From positions 124,001 through 188,000 of the forward strand of contig NZ_BMCR01000002.1 in the NCBI RefSeq assembly GCF_014635285.1: 64,000 nucleotides of DNA. The letters run 5' to 3'. A program made the translations under genes and the position numbers. Numbering within the stretch: position 1 is the stretch's first letter; each line of letters begins with the position of its first letter. Under the pieces are notes generated by a model. It was not told where the DNA came from. It made no database searches and was given only the letters and a program-made list of their open reading frames with translations. Below, piece by piece: positions 10,679 to 25,155 of this stretch. This DNA is from Stappia taiwanensis. GTDB taxonomy: Bacteria; Pseudomonadota; Alphaproteobacteria; Rhizobiales; Stappiaceae.

Positions 10679-13600
10679 TTACTCGGCAACCCCGGACAGA
10701 TCCTCCAGCATCGGGTCCGCCTGAGCCGCGGTCGACGCGGCCCTGCGCGCCTCCAGGATCAGGTCGTCGCGGTGCTGCGCCACCTGGCGGATCCGGGTCA
10801 TCATGCCGCCGGTACCGGCCGGGATCAGCCGACCGACGATCACGTTTTCCTTCAGACCCTCGAGCGTGTCCTGCTTGCCGTTGACCGCGGCTTCCGTCAG
10901 CACCCGCGTGGTCTCCTGGAAGGAGGCAGCGGAGATGAAGGACCGGGTCTGCAGGCTGGCCTTGGTGATGCCGAGCAGCACGGGCACGCCGGAAGCCGGC
11001 TTGCGCGCATTGTCGATCGCCCGCTCGTTGATCTCGTCCAGCTCCAGACCGTCGACCTGCTCGCCGTTGAGCAACTCGGTCTCGCCTGCGTCGGTGATCT
11101 CGACCTTCTGCAGCATCTGGCGAACGATCACCTCGATGTGCTTGTCGTTGATTACCACGCCCTGCAGCCGGTAGACCTCCTGGATCTCGTTGACGAGATA
11201 AGCCGCCAGAGCCTCCACGCCGCGAATGGCCAGGATGTCGTGCGGTGCCGGGTTGCCGTCGAGGATGTACTCACCCTTCTCGATGGCATCGCCTTCCTGC
11301 AGATGGAAGTGCTTGCCCTTCGGGATGAGGTACTCGACCGGCTCCAGGCTCTCGTCATGCGGCTCGATGATGATCCGACGCTTGTTCTTGTAGTCGCGTC
11401 CGAACCGGATCGTGCCGTCGATTTCGGCGATGATCGCGTGGTCCTTCGGACGACGGGCCTCGAACAGCTCGGCCACCCGCGGCAGACCACCGGTGATGTC
11501 CTTGGTCTTGGCGCTTTCCAGCGGAATACGCGCCAGAACGTCACCGGCCTTGACCTCGGCCCCGATCTGCACCGACAGGATCGCATCCACCGACAGCAGG
11601 GACCGGGCCTCACCGCCACGCGGCAGCTTGGCAATTCCGCCTGAGGCGTCCTTGACCACCATCGCCGGCTTCAGATCGTTGCCGCGCTGAGAGGTGCGCC
11701 AGTCGATGACCACGCGCTTGGTGATACCGGTCGCCTCGTCGGTGGTCTCCTGAACCGACACGCCCTCCACCAGATCCTCGGCATCGACGATACCATCGAC
11801 CTCCGTGAGGATCGGCCGGGTGTAGGGATCCCACTCGGCGATCCGCTGGCCGCGCTTGATCTGGTCGCCATCGTCCACATGCAGCTTCGAACCGTAGGCG
11901 ATCCGATGCACCGCCCGCTCGTTGTCGTCGGCATCAATGATCACGACGGCCATGTTGCGGGCCATGGCGATGAGGTTGCCCTCCGAGTCGCGCACGGCGT
12001 TGCGGTTGCGGATCTGCACCTTGCCATCGAAGTTGGATTCGATGAACGACTGGTCCACCACCTGCGCCGTACCACCGATATGGAAGGTACGCATGGTGAG
12101 CTGGGTGCCCGGCTCGCCGATCGATTGCGCCGCGATGACACCCACCGCCTCGCCGATATTGACCGGCGTGCCGCGTGCCAGGTCGCGACCATAGCAGGTC
12201 GCGCAGACGCCGCGCTTGGTCTCGCAGGTCAGCACCGAGCGGATCTTGATCATCTGGACGTTGGCCGCCTCGATGAGCTCGACCTCTTTCTCCTCGATCA
12301 GCGTGCCGCGCGGAACGATCACCTCGCCCGTCTGATGATTGACGATGTCCTCGGCCGCGGTCCGGCCCAGCACCCGATGTCCGAGCGAGGCAATGACCTG
12401 ACCGGCATCGACGATCGCCTGAACGGTGATGCCGTTCTCCGAGCCGCAATCCTCCTCAAGGATGATCGAATCCTGCGCCACGTCGACGAGACGCCGGGTC
12501 AGATACCCCGAGTTCGCCGTCTTCAGCGCGGTATCGGCCAGCCCCTTACGCGCACCGTGGGTGGAGTTGAAGTACTCCAGCACGGACAGGCCTTCCTTGA
12601 AGTTCGAGATGATCGGCGTCTCGATGATCTCGCCCGACGGCTTGGCCATCAGGCCACGCATGCCGGCGAGCTGCTTCATCTGCGCGGGGCTACCACGGGC
12701 ACCGGAGTGCGACATCATGTAGATCGAGTTGATCTGCTTCTGCCGGCCGGTTTCCTCGTCCCGCTGCACGGACTGAATCCGCTTCATCATCTCGTCGGCG
12801 ACGCGGTCGGTGCACTTGGCCCAGGCGTCGACGACCTTGTTGTACTTCTCGCCCTGGGTGATCAGGCCGTCATTGTACTGCTGCTCATATTCCTTCACCA
12901 GGGCGGCGGTCTCGTCGACCAAGCCCGCCTTGGTGTCCGGAATCACCATGTCGTCCTTGCCGAACGAAATGCCGGCGCGGCAGGCATGGCCGAAGCCCAG
13001 ACCCATGATCCGGTCGCAGAAGATCACGGTCTCCTTCTGCCCGCAGGCACGGTAGACCGCATCGATCATGCGGCTGATGTCCTTCTTGGTCATCAGCTTG
13101 TTGCACACGTCGAACGGCACTTCGTGGTGCATCGGCAGCAGTTCGCCGATCAACATCCGGCCCGGCGTCGTCTCGACGATCTGGCTGACCGGGTTGCCCT
13201 CGGCATCGACCGAATGCACCCGCCCCTTGATCTTGCTGTGCAGCGTCACCGTCTTGGTTTCGAGCGCGTGATGCAGCTCGCCGATGTTGCCGAACACCAT
13301 CCCCTCGCCCGGCTCGCCATCGGCGATCAGCGACAGGTAGTAGAGGCCGAGAACGATATCCTGCGACGGCACGATGATCGGCGAGCCGTTGGCCGGGTGC
13401 AGGATGTTGTTGGTCGACATCATCAGCGTGCGCGCTTCGAGCTGCGCTTCCAGCGACAGCGGCACGTGCACGGCCATCTGGTCACCGTCGAAGTCGGCGT
13501 TGAACGCCGCGCAGACGAGCGGATGCAGCTGGATCGCCTTGCCCTCGATCAGGGTCGGTTCGAACGCCTGAATGCCGAGACGGTGCAGCGTCGGCGCGCG

Positions 13601-14878
13601 GTTGAGCAGCACCGGATGCTCGCGGATCACCTCATCGAGGATATCCCAGACCTCCGGACGCTCCTTCTCCACCAGCTTCTTCGCCTGCTTGACGGTCGAG
13701 GAGAAGCCCTTGGCGTCGAGCCGCGAATAGATGAACGGCTTGAACAGCTCCAGCGCCATCTTCTTCGGCAGGCCGCACTGATGCAGCTTCAGCTCCGGAC
13801 CCACGGTGATCACCGAACGGCCCGAATAGTCGACGCGCTTGCCCAGAAGGTTCTGACGGAAGCGGCCCTGCTTGCCCTTCAGCATGTCGCTGAGGGACTT
13901 CAGCGGACGCTTGTTGGCACCGGTGATGACCCGGCCGCGACGGCCGTTGTCGAACAGCGCATCGACCGATTCCTGCAACATCCGCTTTTCGTTACGGATG
14001 ATGATGTCCGGCGCGCGCAGTTCCATCAGCCGCCGCAGGCGGTTGTTCCGGTTGATGACGCGGCGGTAGAGATCGTTCAGATCGGAGGTGGCGAAGCGGC
14101 CGCCATCCAGCGGCACCAGCGGGCGCAGGTCCGGCGGAATCACCGGGATCACCGTCATGATCATCCATTCCGGACGGTTGCCGGATTCGATGAACGCCTC
14201 GACGATCTTCAGGCGCTTGGCCAGCTTCTTCGGCTTCAGCTCGGTCGTCGCCTCGGCGATTTCCTTGCGGATCTGGTCCCGTTCCTTTTCCAGGTCGAGC
14301 GCCATCAGCAATTCGCGGATGGCTTCGGCGCCGATCATGCCGGTGAAGGCATCCTCGCCATACTCATCCTGGGCGCGGATGAAGTCCTCTTCCGACAGAA
14401 GCTGGTTCGGCTTCAGCGGCGTAAGGCCCGGCTCGATCACCACGTAGTACTCAAAGTAGAGCACCCGCTCCAGATCCTTCAGCGTCATGTCCAGCAGAAG
14501 GCCGATGCGCGAGGGCAGCGACTTCAGGAACCAGATATGCGCCACCGGGGCAGCAAGCTCGATATGGCCCATGCGCTCGCGGCGCACGCGCGACAAGGTG
14601 ACCTCGACACTGCATTTTTCGCAGATGACGCCCTTGTACTTCATGCGCTTGTACTTACCGCAAAGACATTCATAGTCCTTGATCGGTCCGAACACGCGCG
14701 CGCAGAACAAACCATCGCGCTCAGGCTTGAACGTACGATAGTTGATCGTTTCCGGCTTCTTGATCTCGCCAAACGACCACGACAAGATTTTCTCAGGGCT
14801 CGCGATCGAAATCTTGATGTGATCAAAGGTCTGCGCAGGAGCCTGCTGATTAAACAGGTTCATGACCTCATGATTCAT
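10679..14878 (-). CDS. rpoC: DNA-directed RNA polymerase subunit beta'
   Basis: Beta' (1399 aa) forms one pincer of RNA polymerase and carries the catalytic Mg2+ in [10 protein letters not shown]. The N-terminal zinc ribbon ([19 protein letters not shown]), the clamp and rudder region, the second zinc-binding cluster with [19 protein letters not shown], and the C-terminal rim ending in LEDLSGVAE are all visible. An in-frame ATG occurs 84 bases upstream, but MNHEVMNLF at 14878 is preceded by GAGGAGAG and is the family-typical start. It follows rpoB by about 100 bases and ends at a strong terminator. Confidence 0.98.
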   Translation of the reverse strand: MNHEVMNLFNQQAPAQTFDHIKISIASPEKILSWSFGEIKKPETINYRTFKPERDGLFCARVFGPIKDYECLCGKYKRMKYKGVICEKCSVEVTLSRVRRERMGHIELAAPVAHIWFLKSLPSRIGLLLDMTLKDLERVLYFEYYVVIEPGLTPLKPNQLLSEEDFIRAQDEYGEDAFTGMIGAEAIRELLMALDLEKERDQIRKEIAEATTELKPKKLAKRLKIVEAFIESGNRPEWMIMTVIPVIPPDLRPLVPLDGGRFATSDLNDLYRRVINRNNRLRRLMELRAPDIIIRNEKRMLQESVDALFDNGRRGRVITGANKRPLKSLSDMLKGKQGRFRQNLLGKRVDYSGRSVITVGPELKLHQCGLPKKMALELFKPFIYSRLDAKGFSSTVKQAKKLVEKERPEVWDILDEVIREHPVLLNRAPTLHRLGIQAFEPTLIEGKAIQLHPLVCAAFNADFDGDQMAVHVPLSLEAQLEARTLMMSTNNILHPANGSPIIVPSQDIVLGLYYLSLIADGEPGEGMVFGNIGELHHALETKTVTLHSKIKGRVHSVDAEGNPVSQIVETTPGRMLIGELLPMHHEVPFDVCNKLMTKKDISRMIDAVYRACGQKETVIFCDRIMGLGFGHACRAGISFGKDDMVIPDTKAGLVDETAALVKEYEQQYNDGLITQGEKYNKVVDAWAKCTDRVADEMMKRIQSVQRDEETGRQKQINSIYMMSHSGARGSPAQMKQLAGMRGLMAKPSGEIIETPIISNFKEGLSVLEYFNSTHGARKGLADTALKTANSGYLTRRLVDVAQDSIILEEDCGSENGITVQAIVDAGQVIASLGHRVLGRTAAEDIVNHQTGEVIVPRGTLIEEKEVELIEAANVQMIKIRSVLTCETKRGVCATCYGRDLARGTPVNIGEAVGVIAAQSIGEPGTQLTMRTFHIGGTAQVVDQSFIESNFDGKVQIRNRNAVRDSEGNLIAMARNMAVVIIDADDNERAVHRIAYGSKLHVDDGDQIKRGQRIAEWDPYTRPILTEVDGIVDAEDLVEGVSVQETTDEATGITKRVVIDWRTSQRGNDLKPAMVVKDASGGIAKLPRGGEARSLLSVDAILSVQIGAEVKAGDVLARIPLESAKTKDITGGLPRVAELFEARRPKDHAIIAEIDGTIRFGRDYKNKRRIIIEPHDESLEPVEYLIPKGKHFHLQEGDAIEKGEYILDGNPAPHDILAIRGVEALAAYLVNEIQEVYRLQGVVINDKHIEVIVRQMLQKVEITDAGETELLNGEQVDGLELDEINERAIDNARKPASGVPVLLGITKASLQTRSFISAASFQETTRVLTEAAVNGKQDTLEGLKENVIVGRLIPAGTGGMMTRIRQVAQHRDDLILEARRAASTAAQADPMLEDLSGVAE

Positions 14879-14979
14879 GGGCTCTCTCCTCGAATGCGCG
14901 GACGGGGAGTGTGGATCGTGTCCCACTCCCCTCTCCGGCAATGCAGCATCTGGTGTCGCCAACCGTCATAGAGCGCGGA

Positions 14980-19122
<4,143 letters not shown>

Positions 19123-19271
19123 TGTCGCTCCTCGTTTCGATCAAACACGGCTCTCCGAAAAGCCGGAACCGGCTCAACTGCCTGACGACAACCGTCGACG
19201 CGGCCCTTCGGAGAACCGTCCCTTGTAGGGACGGACACCCCGGACAGGAACTCCCGCCGGGGTCAGGGAAA

Positions 19272-19297
19272 GCGGCTCCGGCAAAAACCGGAGCCGC
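19272..19297 (-). terminator. Perfect hairpin (attenuator-like) between rplL and rpoB
   Basis: GCGGCTCCGG and CCGGAGCCGC form a perfect ten-base-pair stem with a six-base loop, 18 bases beyond the rplL stop. On the minus strand it is followed only by a short TTT, so it should terminate weakly. In E. coli a partial terminator and an RNase III site in this same spacer reduce rpoBC transcription relative to rplJL; this hairpin is well placed for the same role, which is inference. Confidence 0.65.
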
Positions 19298-19314
19298 AGG
19301 GAGCAAAGCTCCGC

Positions 19315-19692
19315 TTACTTCAGCTCGACCTTGGCGCCGGCCTCTTCGAGCTTCTTCTTCAGCTCTTCGGCTTCGTCCTTGGCCACAGCTTCCTTGACGG
19401 TCTTCGGAGCACCCTCGACGAGGTCCTTGGCTTCCTTCAGGCCAAGACCCGTGATGCCGCGGACTTCCTTGATGACGTTGATCTTCTTCGCACCGGCGTC
19501 CACCAGCACGACGTCGAACTCGGTCTTCTCTTCGGCAGCGGCGCCACCGGCATCGCCACCGGCGACAGCGGCCACGGCGACGGGAGCTGCGGCGGACACG
19601 CCCCACTTCTCCTCGAGCATCTTGGACAGCTCAGCAGCTTCCATGACGGTGAGGGAGGACAGTTCTTCAACGATCTTTTCGAGATCAGCCAT
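19315..19692 (-). CDS. rplL: 50S ribosomal protein L7/L12
   Basis: L7/L12 (125 aa) forms the flexible stalk dimers that recruit translation GTPases. The N-terminal dimerisation helix ([20 protein letters not shown]), an Ala/Gly/Val-rich hinge around residues 35-55 and the globular C-terminal domain with [20 protein letters not shown] are in the expected order. It lies 60 bases downstream of rplJ, whose product anchors it to the ribosome. Confidence 0.98.
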   Translation of the reverse strand: MADLEKIVEELSSLTVMEAAELSKMLEEKWGVSAAAPVAVAAVAGGDAGGAAAEEKTEFDVVLVDAGAKKINVIKEVRGITGLGLKEAKDLVEGAPKTVKEAVAKDEAEELKKKLEEAGAKVELK

Positions 19693-19752
19693 TTTACAAG
19701 TACCTTCTGGTTCGAACCGGAATCGGTTTCGACAGTGTGTTGATATTCCGCC

Positions 19753-20271
19753 TTATGCGGCCTCGTCCTTCTTGGCATACGCGCCGAACACCCGGGCGAG
19801 CTGCCCGGCCGGTGCGTTGACAACCTGGGCGATACGGGTTGCGGGGGTGGAGATCATGCCCACCAGCTTTGCCCGCAGCTCGTCCAGCGACGGCATGTCG
19901 GCAAGCGCCTTCACCCCGTCTGCGTCCAGGTTGGTCGAGCCCAATGCGCCGCCCAGAACCACGAGCTTGTCGTTGGTCTTGGCGAACGCCATCGTTGCCT
20001 TGGCAGCGGCAACCGGATCCTCCGAATAGGCGATCACGGTCGGGCCGCTGAAAAGATCAGCGATGTGTTCGAGCTCGGTGCCTTGAAGGGCAAGTTTCAC
20101 AAGACGGTTCTTGGCGACTTTCACCGACCCGCCGGCTTCACGAACCTTGGCCCGCAGGGCCGTCATGTCCGACACCGAAAGGCCAGCGTAGTGCGCAACG
20201 ACGACAACACCGGTGCTACCGAGCACCTGGTTGAACGACGCAACGAACTCGCGCTTTTCCGCTCTTTCCAC
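19753..20271 (-). CDS. rplJ: 50S ribosomal protein L10
   Basis: L10 (172 aa) is the stalk base protein that binds 23S rRNA and carries L7/L12 dimers on its C-terminal helix. [40 protein letters not shown] and [12 protein letters not shown] match the family, and the C-terminus ends [10 protein letters not shown] 335-base leader separates it from rplA; in other bacteria L10 or L10-(L12)n represses its own mRNA through such a leader. Confidence 0.98.
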   Translation of the reverse strand: MERAEKREFVASFNQVLGSTGVVVVAHYAGLSVSDMTALRAKVREAGGSVKVAKNRLVKLALQGTELEHIADLFSGPTVIAYSEDPVAAAKATMAFAKTNDKLVVLGGALGSTNLDADGVKALADMPSLDELRAKLVGMISTPATRIAQVVNAPAGQLARVFGAYAKKDEAA

Positions 20272-20606
20272 TTGCCTACTCCATCTGGCGGCAAATGCCG
20301 CCGGTTTGTCTTTGCCGCCCGTCGGCGCCCCTGACGATCAGGAACTCCGGCGGACAACACCGAGGATCCTGCCCCCTCGCGAGCCATACGGCGCGGCAAG
20401 GACAAACGGTTCGAACCGTGCGGCAAGCCGCAATGATCGGTTCGCACCCGTCTATGCAGGCCCCTTGAGGCTTAAACCGACCGATGGACCAGCCACCGGC
20501 CTGCACCTGCAGTCTCGGACAGGACACCTGCCGTTTCCGGCAGGCGATCCGCCCGGCTCGGCCGGACGGAATTCTTGGGCGGCGCTGAAACCGGCGCCGC
20601 AGCAAA
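20272..20606 (-). promoter_or_regulatory. rplJ leader and promoter interval
   Basis: This 335-base gene-free stretch between rplA and rplJ is where the rplJL-rpoBC promoter and the L10-responsive leader are found in relatives. It contains a perfect CCTGCCG-TTTC-CGGCAGG stem-loop (20527-20544) and several GC-rich inverted repeats near the rplJ start (around 20286-20320). I cannot place the promoter hexamers confidently. No coding sequence was recognised. Confidence 0.45.
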
Positions 20607-21302
20607 TCAGGCGCTGACGGTCGACGGATCGATCTTCAGGCCGGGCCCCATCGTCGAGCTGATCGCAACCCGCTTCAGATAGGTGCCCTTGGCGCCCGTC
20701 GGCTTGGCCTTGATGACCGCATCGACAATCGCCTTGATGTTTTCGCTCAGCTTGTCCGTGTCGAACGAAGCCTTGCCGACGCCGGCGTGGACGATACCCG
20801 CCTTCTCGACGCGGAACTGCACGGCGCCGCCCTTGGCGTCGTTGACAGCCGTCGTCACGTCCGGGGTCACCGTGCCGATCTTCGGGTTCGGCATCAGGCC
20901 GCGCGGACCCAGAACCTTACCCAGACGGCCAACCAGCGGCATCATGTCCGGCGTGGCGATGCAGCGATCGAAATCGATCTTCCCCGCCTGGACTTCCGCC
21001 ACCAGCTCTTCCGCACCGACGATATCGGCGCCGGCGGCCTTGGCTTCATCGGCCTTGTCGCCACGGGCGAACACCGCCACGCGCACCGTCTTGCCGGTGC
21101 CGTTCGGCAGCAAGCAGACACCGCGGACCATCTGGTCGGCGTGACGCGGGTCGACACCCAGGTTCAGGGCGATCTCGACGGACTCGTCGAACTTCGTGGT
21201 TGCCCGCTCCTTGACGAGAGCCAGCGCCTCATCCAGTGCGTACAGCTTGTTCCGGTCAAGGCCCTCGCGAGCGGCCCGGATGCGCTTTCCTACCTTCGCC
21301 AT
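20607..21302 (-). CDS. rplA: 50S ribosomal protein L1
   Basis: L1 (231 aa) forms the mobile stalk at the E site and often autoregulates rplKA by binding its m[23 protein letters not shown] and the signature [16 protein letters not shown] (here [20 protein letters not shown]) identify it. The ATG at 21302 is chosen rather than an upstream in-frame ATG because it leaves a four-base gap to rplK and gives the family length. Confidence 0.98.
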   Translation of the reverse strand: MAKVGKRIRAAREGLDRNKLYALDEALALVKERATTKFDESVEIALNLGVDPRHADQMVRGVCLLPNGTGKTVRVAVFARGDKADEAKAAGADIVGAEELVAEVQAGKIDFDRCIATPDMMPLVGRLGKVLGPRGLMPNPKIGTVTPDVTTAVNDAKGGAVQFRVEKAGIVHAGVGKASFDTDKLSENIKAIVDAVIKAKPTGAKGTYLKRVAISSTMGPGLKIDPSTVSA

Positions 21303-21306
21303 CGTC

Positions 21307-21738
21307 TTACTCCGTGACCTCGATACCCATCGACCGGGCGGACCCTTCAACCATCAGCATGGCCGAATCGATGTCGTTTGCGTTCAGGTCCTTCATCTTC
21401 GCTTCCGCGATCTCGCGAACCTGGTCACGGGTGACCTTACCGACAAAGCCGCCCTTGCCCGGCGTCTTGTGGCCCGACTTCACGCCCGACGCCTTCTTCA
21501 GGAAGAAAGCCACCGGCGCCGTCTTCACCTCGAAGGTGAACGAGCGGTCGGAGTAGTAGGTAATGATGGTCGGGCACGGAGCGCCCTTTTCCACATCCTG
21601 GGTCTGCGCGTTGAACGCCTTGCAGAACTCCATGATGTTCAGGCCGCGCTGACCGAGCGCGGGACCGATCGGGGGCGACGGCGTCGCCGAGGCGGCCGGC
21701 ACCTGCAACTTGATGTAGCCTTCAATCTTCTTCGCCAT
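21307..21738 (-). CDS. rplK: 50S ribosomal protein L11
   Basis: L11 (143 aa) forms the GTPase-associated centre with 23S rRNA and is needed for RelA stringent-response activation. [20 protein letters not shown] with the Pro-rich [20 protein letters not shown] segment is diagnostic, and the C-terminal domain with GTARSMGI-type ending (here [13 protein letters not shown]) is complete. The ATG at 21738 gives the normal length. It lies about 220 bases downstream of nusG. Confidence 0.98.
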   Translation of the reverse strand: MAKKIEGYIKLQVPAASATPSPPIGPALGQRGLNIMEFCKAFNAQTQDVEKGAPCPTIITYYSDRSFTFEVKTAPVAFFLKKASGVKSGHKTPGKGGFVGKVTRDQVREIAEAKMKDLNANDIDSAMLMVEGSARSMGIEVTE

Positions 21739-21861
21739 GAATCTCTCCAAACTGGCGTTGCCGGCGAACCGGCTTTTCAGATCAGGTGGTTCGGCCTGGC
21801 GCGTCCGGCGAAGGATACGCGCCTCACCTCCCACCCGGGAGCGGAGCCGAAGCTCCTGGTT

Positions 21862-21879
21862 TCACCTCTTGCGAGGTGA
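21862..21879 (-). other. Stem-loop in the nusG-rplK spacer
   Basis: TCACCTC and GAGGTGA form a perfect seven-base-pair stem with a four-base loop in the 222-base spacer upstream of rplK. No T-run follows on the minus strand. The spacer is where the rplKA promoter and leader usually lie, so this may belong to a leader RNA structure. Function not established. Confidence 0.35.
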
Positions 21880-21960
21880 CATCCGACGATCACTCGCCGG
21901 AAATCGCTTCAAACCCGGCCCGCCCGCCCCTCAGGGACACGCCAACCAGGTTCCGGCAAG

Positions 21961-22491
21961 TCAGAGCTTTTCGACCTGACCGTATTCCAACTCGACCGGC
22001 GTCGCCCGACCGAAGATCGAAACCGCCACCTTGAGGCGGGCCCGCTCGTCGTCGACTTCCTCGACGTGACCGGAGAAGGACGCGAACGGCCCATCGGACA
22101 CACGAACCTGCTCGCCGATCTCGAAGCTGACGGACGGCTTCGGGCGCTCGACGCCTTCCTGCACCTGATGCAGGATGCGGTGCGCCTCGGCCTCGGAAAT
22201 CGGGATCGGTTTCTGATCCGCTCCGAGGAAACCCGTCACCTTCGGGGTATTCTTGATGAGATGAAACCCTTCGTTGGTCATCTCCATCTTCACCAGGACA
22301 TAGCCCGGGAAAAACTTCCGCTCCGCGTCGACCTTGCGGCCGCGACGCACCTCGACGACCTTCTCGGTCGGAACGAGGATTTCCTCAAACAGGTCTTCAA
22401 GCCCCTGCTGCGCCGCCTTCTCGCGGATAGCTTCCGCGACCTTCTTCTCGAAGTTCGAATAGGCGTGGACGATGTACCAGCGCTTTGCCAT
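21961..22491 (-). CDS. nusG: Transcription termination/antitermination factor NusG
   Basis: NusG (176 aa) binds RNA polymerase beta' through its N-terminal domain and Rho or S10 through its C-terminal KOW domain. MAKRWYIVHAYSNFEKKVAE, the KFFPGYVLVKMEMTNEGFHL segment and the C-terminal GEQVRVSDGPFASFSGHVEE KOW motif are complete. It lies 32 bases downstream of secE, forming the classical secE-nusG pair. Confidence 0.98.
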   Translation of the reverse strand: MAKRWYIVHAYSNFEKKVAEAIREKAAQQGLEDLFEEILVPTEKVVEVRRGRKVDAERKFFPGYVLVKMEMTNEGFHLIKNTPKVTGFLGADQKPIPISEAEAHRILHQVQEGVERPKPSVSFEIGEQVRVSDGPFASFSGHVEEVDDERARLKVAVSIFGRATPVELEYGQVEKL

Positions 22492-22523
22492 AGCCTCTCA
22501 ATCCGTTTGTGATCCGGTCCGGC

Positions 22524-22721
22524 TCAATTGCCGAGACCGAGGAGCAAGCCGACTCCCTGGCCCATCAGCCAGTCAGCAAGCAGAAAGAAGATGGCGGCGA
22601 GAAACACCATGATGAACACCATGACGGTGGTCACAGCGGTTTCCCGGCGCGTCGGCCACGTCACCTTCGACGTTTCGGACCGCACCTGCTGGATGAACGT
22701 GAAAGGATTTGTCTTCGCCAT
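22524..22721 (-). CDS. secE: Preprotein translocase subunit SecE
   Basis: SecE (65 aa) is the essential clamp subunit of the SecYEG channel in the inner membrane. It is the short single-span form typical of alphaproteobacteria: an amphipathic start (NPFTFIQQVRSETSKVTWPT), the conserved RRET motif, and one membrane helix (VFIMVFLAAIFFLLADWLMG). It sits directly before nusG and after tRNA-Trp. Confidence 0.97.
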   Translation of the reverse strand: MAKTNPFTFIQQVRSETSKVTWPTRRETAVTTVMVFIMVFLAAIFFLLADWLMGQGVGLLLGLGN

Positions 22722-22825
22722 TCAATTGCCGGTCTTTTCACGACGCGCGGGCGCGCGGACGTATCCACGCGCCTTGGTCGGAAGTCCTAATTAAGGCCGA
22801 ATGGCCCGTCGATCAAGAGCAAAGG

Positions 22826-22901
22826 TGGCAGGGGCGGAGGGACTCGAACCCCCGGCCCTCGGTTTTGGAGACCGATGCTCTACCAACTGAGCTACACCCC
22901 T
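22826..22901 (-). tRNA. tRNA-Trp (CCA anticodon)
   Basis: The minus strand folds as a 76-nt cloverleaf starting AGGGGTGTAGCTCAGTTGGT with anticodon loop CTCCAAA (anticodon CCA, Trp), T-arm GGTTCGAGTCC and an encoded CCA end. It sits between tuf copy 2 and secE, a conserved position in proteobacteria. Confidence 0.98.
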
Positions 22902-22903
22902 AG

Positions 22904-23378
22904 ACCTTCTCTGGATGGGGACGTCTTAGAGAAAAACCCCTCCCGCATCAAGCGCGAAGTCGCCCGAATGAAAAGAAATTCACAGGCCTGAGATTTTTTG
23001 CCGGTTTCCTGCCGAATTTGTCTGTGTGCGCCCTTGCTTTAGAAGGACGCAGAACACACCGCAGCCGGTCACGACATGCGGAAGCGCGGTAAAACGCGAA
23101 AATCATCGACACCTTGCGGCGGATTCCGATCCGCCAGCCCGCACCACCCCACTCCGCCTCGCCTGAGCAGACGCCTCCGGCCCCGATTCCCGACCTCTCG
23201 GATGATTCGCCGGCTGCCTATCCCATTGATTCGGCGGCGCATATGCCCGGCGGCAGCGCCGATTCGCGCGCCCCCCTCGCCAGGACACTGCCCGCCCCGG
23301 CGCCGCACAAGATGCGCCGCGATCCGCATCGCCGACCGAGAACAGACCACCCGCGACGCATGACGCAACGCCTGACAC
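22904..23378. other. Gene-free interval between tRNA-Trp and the tuf terminator
   Basis: About 475 bases without a convincing gene; the frames open here are Arg/Pro-rich shadows. It contains the candidate promoter for tRNA-Trp-secE-nusG (22923-22951) next to a lower-GC stretch around 22970-23040. I see nothing else that can be supported. Confidence 0.5.
22923..22951 (-). promoter_or_regulatory. Candidate promoter for tRNA-Trp-secE-nusG
   Basis: On the minus strand, TTGATG (22946-22951) and TAAGAC (22923-22928) are separated by 17 bases and end about 20 bases before the tRNA 5' end. The -35 element is good and the -10 element is weak, so this is a tentative assignment. Confidence 0.35.
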
Positions 23379-23412
23379 AAAAAACGCGCGACCGGTCGCC
23401 CGATCGCGCGTT
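23379..23412 (-). terminator. Intrinsic terminator after tuf copy 2
   Basis: AACGCGCGA and TCGCGCGTT (arms 23383-23391 and 23404-23412) form a perfect nine-base-pair stem with a twelve-base loop, followed on the minus strand by a run of six T. It lies about 55 bases beyond the tuf stop, just past the segment shared with the other tuf copy. Confidence 0.85.
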
Positions 23413-23467
23413 CAAATTTCGATGCGGGCCGCGGTGCCGGGTATCCGGCTCCGCGGGTCTCGCTTTG

Positions 23468-24643
23468 TTACTCGATGATCGAGGCGACGACGCCGGCGCC
23501 AACGGTGCGGCCACCTTCGCGGATGGCGAAACGCAGACCGTCTTCCATCGCGATCGGCACGATCAGCGTCACCACAACCGACACGTTGTCGCCCGGCATC
23601 ACCATCTCCGTGCCTTCCGGCAGCTCAACCACACCCGTCACGTCGGTCGTGCGGAAGTAGAACTGCGGACGGTAGTTGGTGAAGAACGGCGTGTGACGGC
23701 CACCCTCTTCCTTCGTCAGGATGTACGCCTCGGCGTTGAACTTGGTGTGCGGCGTCACCGAACCCGGCTTGCAAAGCACCTGACCACGCTCAACGTCCTC
23801 ACGGCCGATGCCGCGGATCAGCGCGCCGATGTTGTCGCCAGCCTCGCCCTGGTCGAGCAGCTTGCGGAACATCTCAACGCCGGTCACCGTCGTCTTCTTG
23901 GTGTCGCGGATGCCGACGATCTCGACTTCCTCGCCAACCTTGACGACACCGCGCTCCACGCGGCCGGTCACGACCGTGCCACGACCGGAGATCGAGAACA
24001 CGTCCTCGATCGGCATCAGGAACGGCTGGTCAACCGGACGCTCCGGGGTCGGGATGTACTCGTCGACCGCAGCCATCAGCTCGGCGATCTTCTCCGAACC
24101 GATCGCATCGTCACGGCCTTCCAGAGCCGCAAGCGCCGAACCGGCGATGATCGGAATGTCGTCGCCCGGGAACTCGTAGGACGAAAGCAGCTCGCGCACT
24201 TCCATCTCGACCAGCTCCAGGAGCTCCTCGTCGTCGACCTGGTCGACCTTGTTCAGGAACACCACCAGCGCCGGAACGCCAACCTGGCGCGCCAGCAGGA
24301 TGTGCTCGCGGGTCTGCGGCATCGGGCCATCGGCCGCCGAGCAAACCAGGATCGCGCCATCCATCTGCGCCGCACCGGTGATCATGTTCTTCACGTAGTC
24401 GGCGTGACCCGGGCAGTCCACGTGAGCGTAGTGACGGTTCTCCGTCTCGTACTCAACGTGCGCCGTCGAGATCGTGATGCCGCGCGCACGCTCTTCCGGC
24501 GCGCCGTCGATCTCGTCATACGCCTTGAAATCGCCGAACTGCTTCGTGATCGCAGCCGTCAGCGTCGTCTTGCCATGATCGACGTGGCCGATCGTGCCAA
24601 TGTTCACGTGCGGCTTCGTCCGCTCAAACTTTGCTTTCGCCAT
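23468..24643 (-). CDS. tuf: Elongation factor Tu, copy 2
   Basis: Second EF-Tu gene (391 aa), with the same G motifs as copy 1 and only two residue differences (Ala187, Glu195). It occupies the tufB position upstream of tRNA-Trp-secE-nusG and downstream of tRNA-Gly and tRNA-Tyr. A few synonymous differences separate the copies, while the 46 bases after the stop are the same in both. It ends at its own intrinsic terminator, so it can be expressed independently of the str operon copy. Confidence 0.98.
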   Translation of the reverse strand: MAKAKFERTKPHVNIGTIGHVDHGKTTLTAAITKQFGDFKAYDEIDGAPEERARGITISTAHVEYETENRHYAHVDCPGHADYVKNMITGAAQMDGAILVCSAADGPMPQTREHILLARQVGVPALVVFLNKVDQVDDEELLELVEMEVRELLSSYEFPGDDIPIIAGSALAALEGRDDAIGSEKIAELMAAVDEYIPTPERPVDQPFLMPIEDVFSISGRGTVVTGRVERGVVKVGEEVEIVGIRDTKKTTVTGVEMFRKLLDQGEAGDNIGALIRGIGREDVERGQVLCKPGSVTPHTKFNAEAYILTKEEGGRHTPFFTNYRPQFYFRTTDVTGVVELPEGTEMVMPGDNVSVVVTLIVPIAMEDGLRFAIREGGRTVGAGVVASIIE

Positions 24644-24785
24644 CGGCGTCGCTCTCTGTCCAACTTGCGGTTAAGTCTATCAAACTCGATAAAGACCCGA
24701 CCACCTCAGGGCGGCGGATATCTCTGGCCCGGCAAGCACACTGCTTTCGCGCCGCCATCGCCTTACGGGCATTGAACTCGACAAG

Positions 24786-24859
24786 TGGAGCGGGTGAAGG
24801 GAATCGAACCCTCGTCGTCAGCTTGGAAGGCTGCTGCTCTACCATTGAGCTACACCCGC
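24786..24859 (-). tRNA. tRNA-Gly (TCC anticodon)
   Basis: The minus strand gives a 74-nt cloverleaf beginning GCGGGTGTAGCTCAATGGTA, anticodon loop CTTCCAA (TCC, reading GGA/GGG), T-arm GGTTCGATTCC and encoded CCA. It lies 15 bases downstream of tRNA-Tyr and upstream of tuf copy 2, probably in one transcript. Confidence 0.98.
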
Positions 24860-24874
24860 CGCCGGCCGGGGGGA

Positions 24875-24959
24875 TGGTGGAGGAGGTTGGATTTGAACCA
24901 ACGTAGGCTAAGCCAACGGATTTACAGTCCGTCCCCTTTAACCACTCGGGCACTCCTCC
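24875..24959 (-). tRNA. tRNA-Tyr (GTA anticodon)
   Basis: The minus strand gives an 85-nt tRNA with a long variable arm, beginning GGAGGAGTGCCCGAGTGGTT, anticodon loop ACTGTAAAT centred on GTA (Tyr), T-arm GGTTCAAATCC and encoded CCA. It is the first gene of the tRNA-Tyr / tRNA-Gly / tuf group. Confidence 0.98.
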
Positions 24960-25155
24960 GAGTCACCGTCCCCGTCGCCGAAGCGTTCTGGATGGCTTCA
25001 CGAAAACGCCCCGCAAAACAATCGCGAGGCCGCTTCCGTGGCGCGTTTATGCAGAACCCGATTATGGGTGTCAACGCCCATTTGCCGTTCATTGACACAA
25101 AATCGGTTTCTCCACGCTTTTGCCTTTCCGCTTGCCCGCCCGGCAAGGCCGGGAT

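Noticed and set aside
23069-23380. A 103-aa open frame between tRNA-Trp and the second tuf gene
   Set aside because: Arg/Gly-rich, overlaps the tuf terminator, and has no ribosome-binding site or family pattern.
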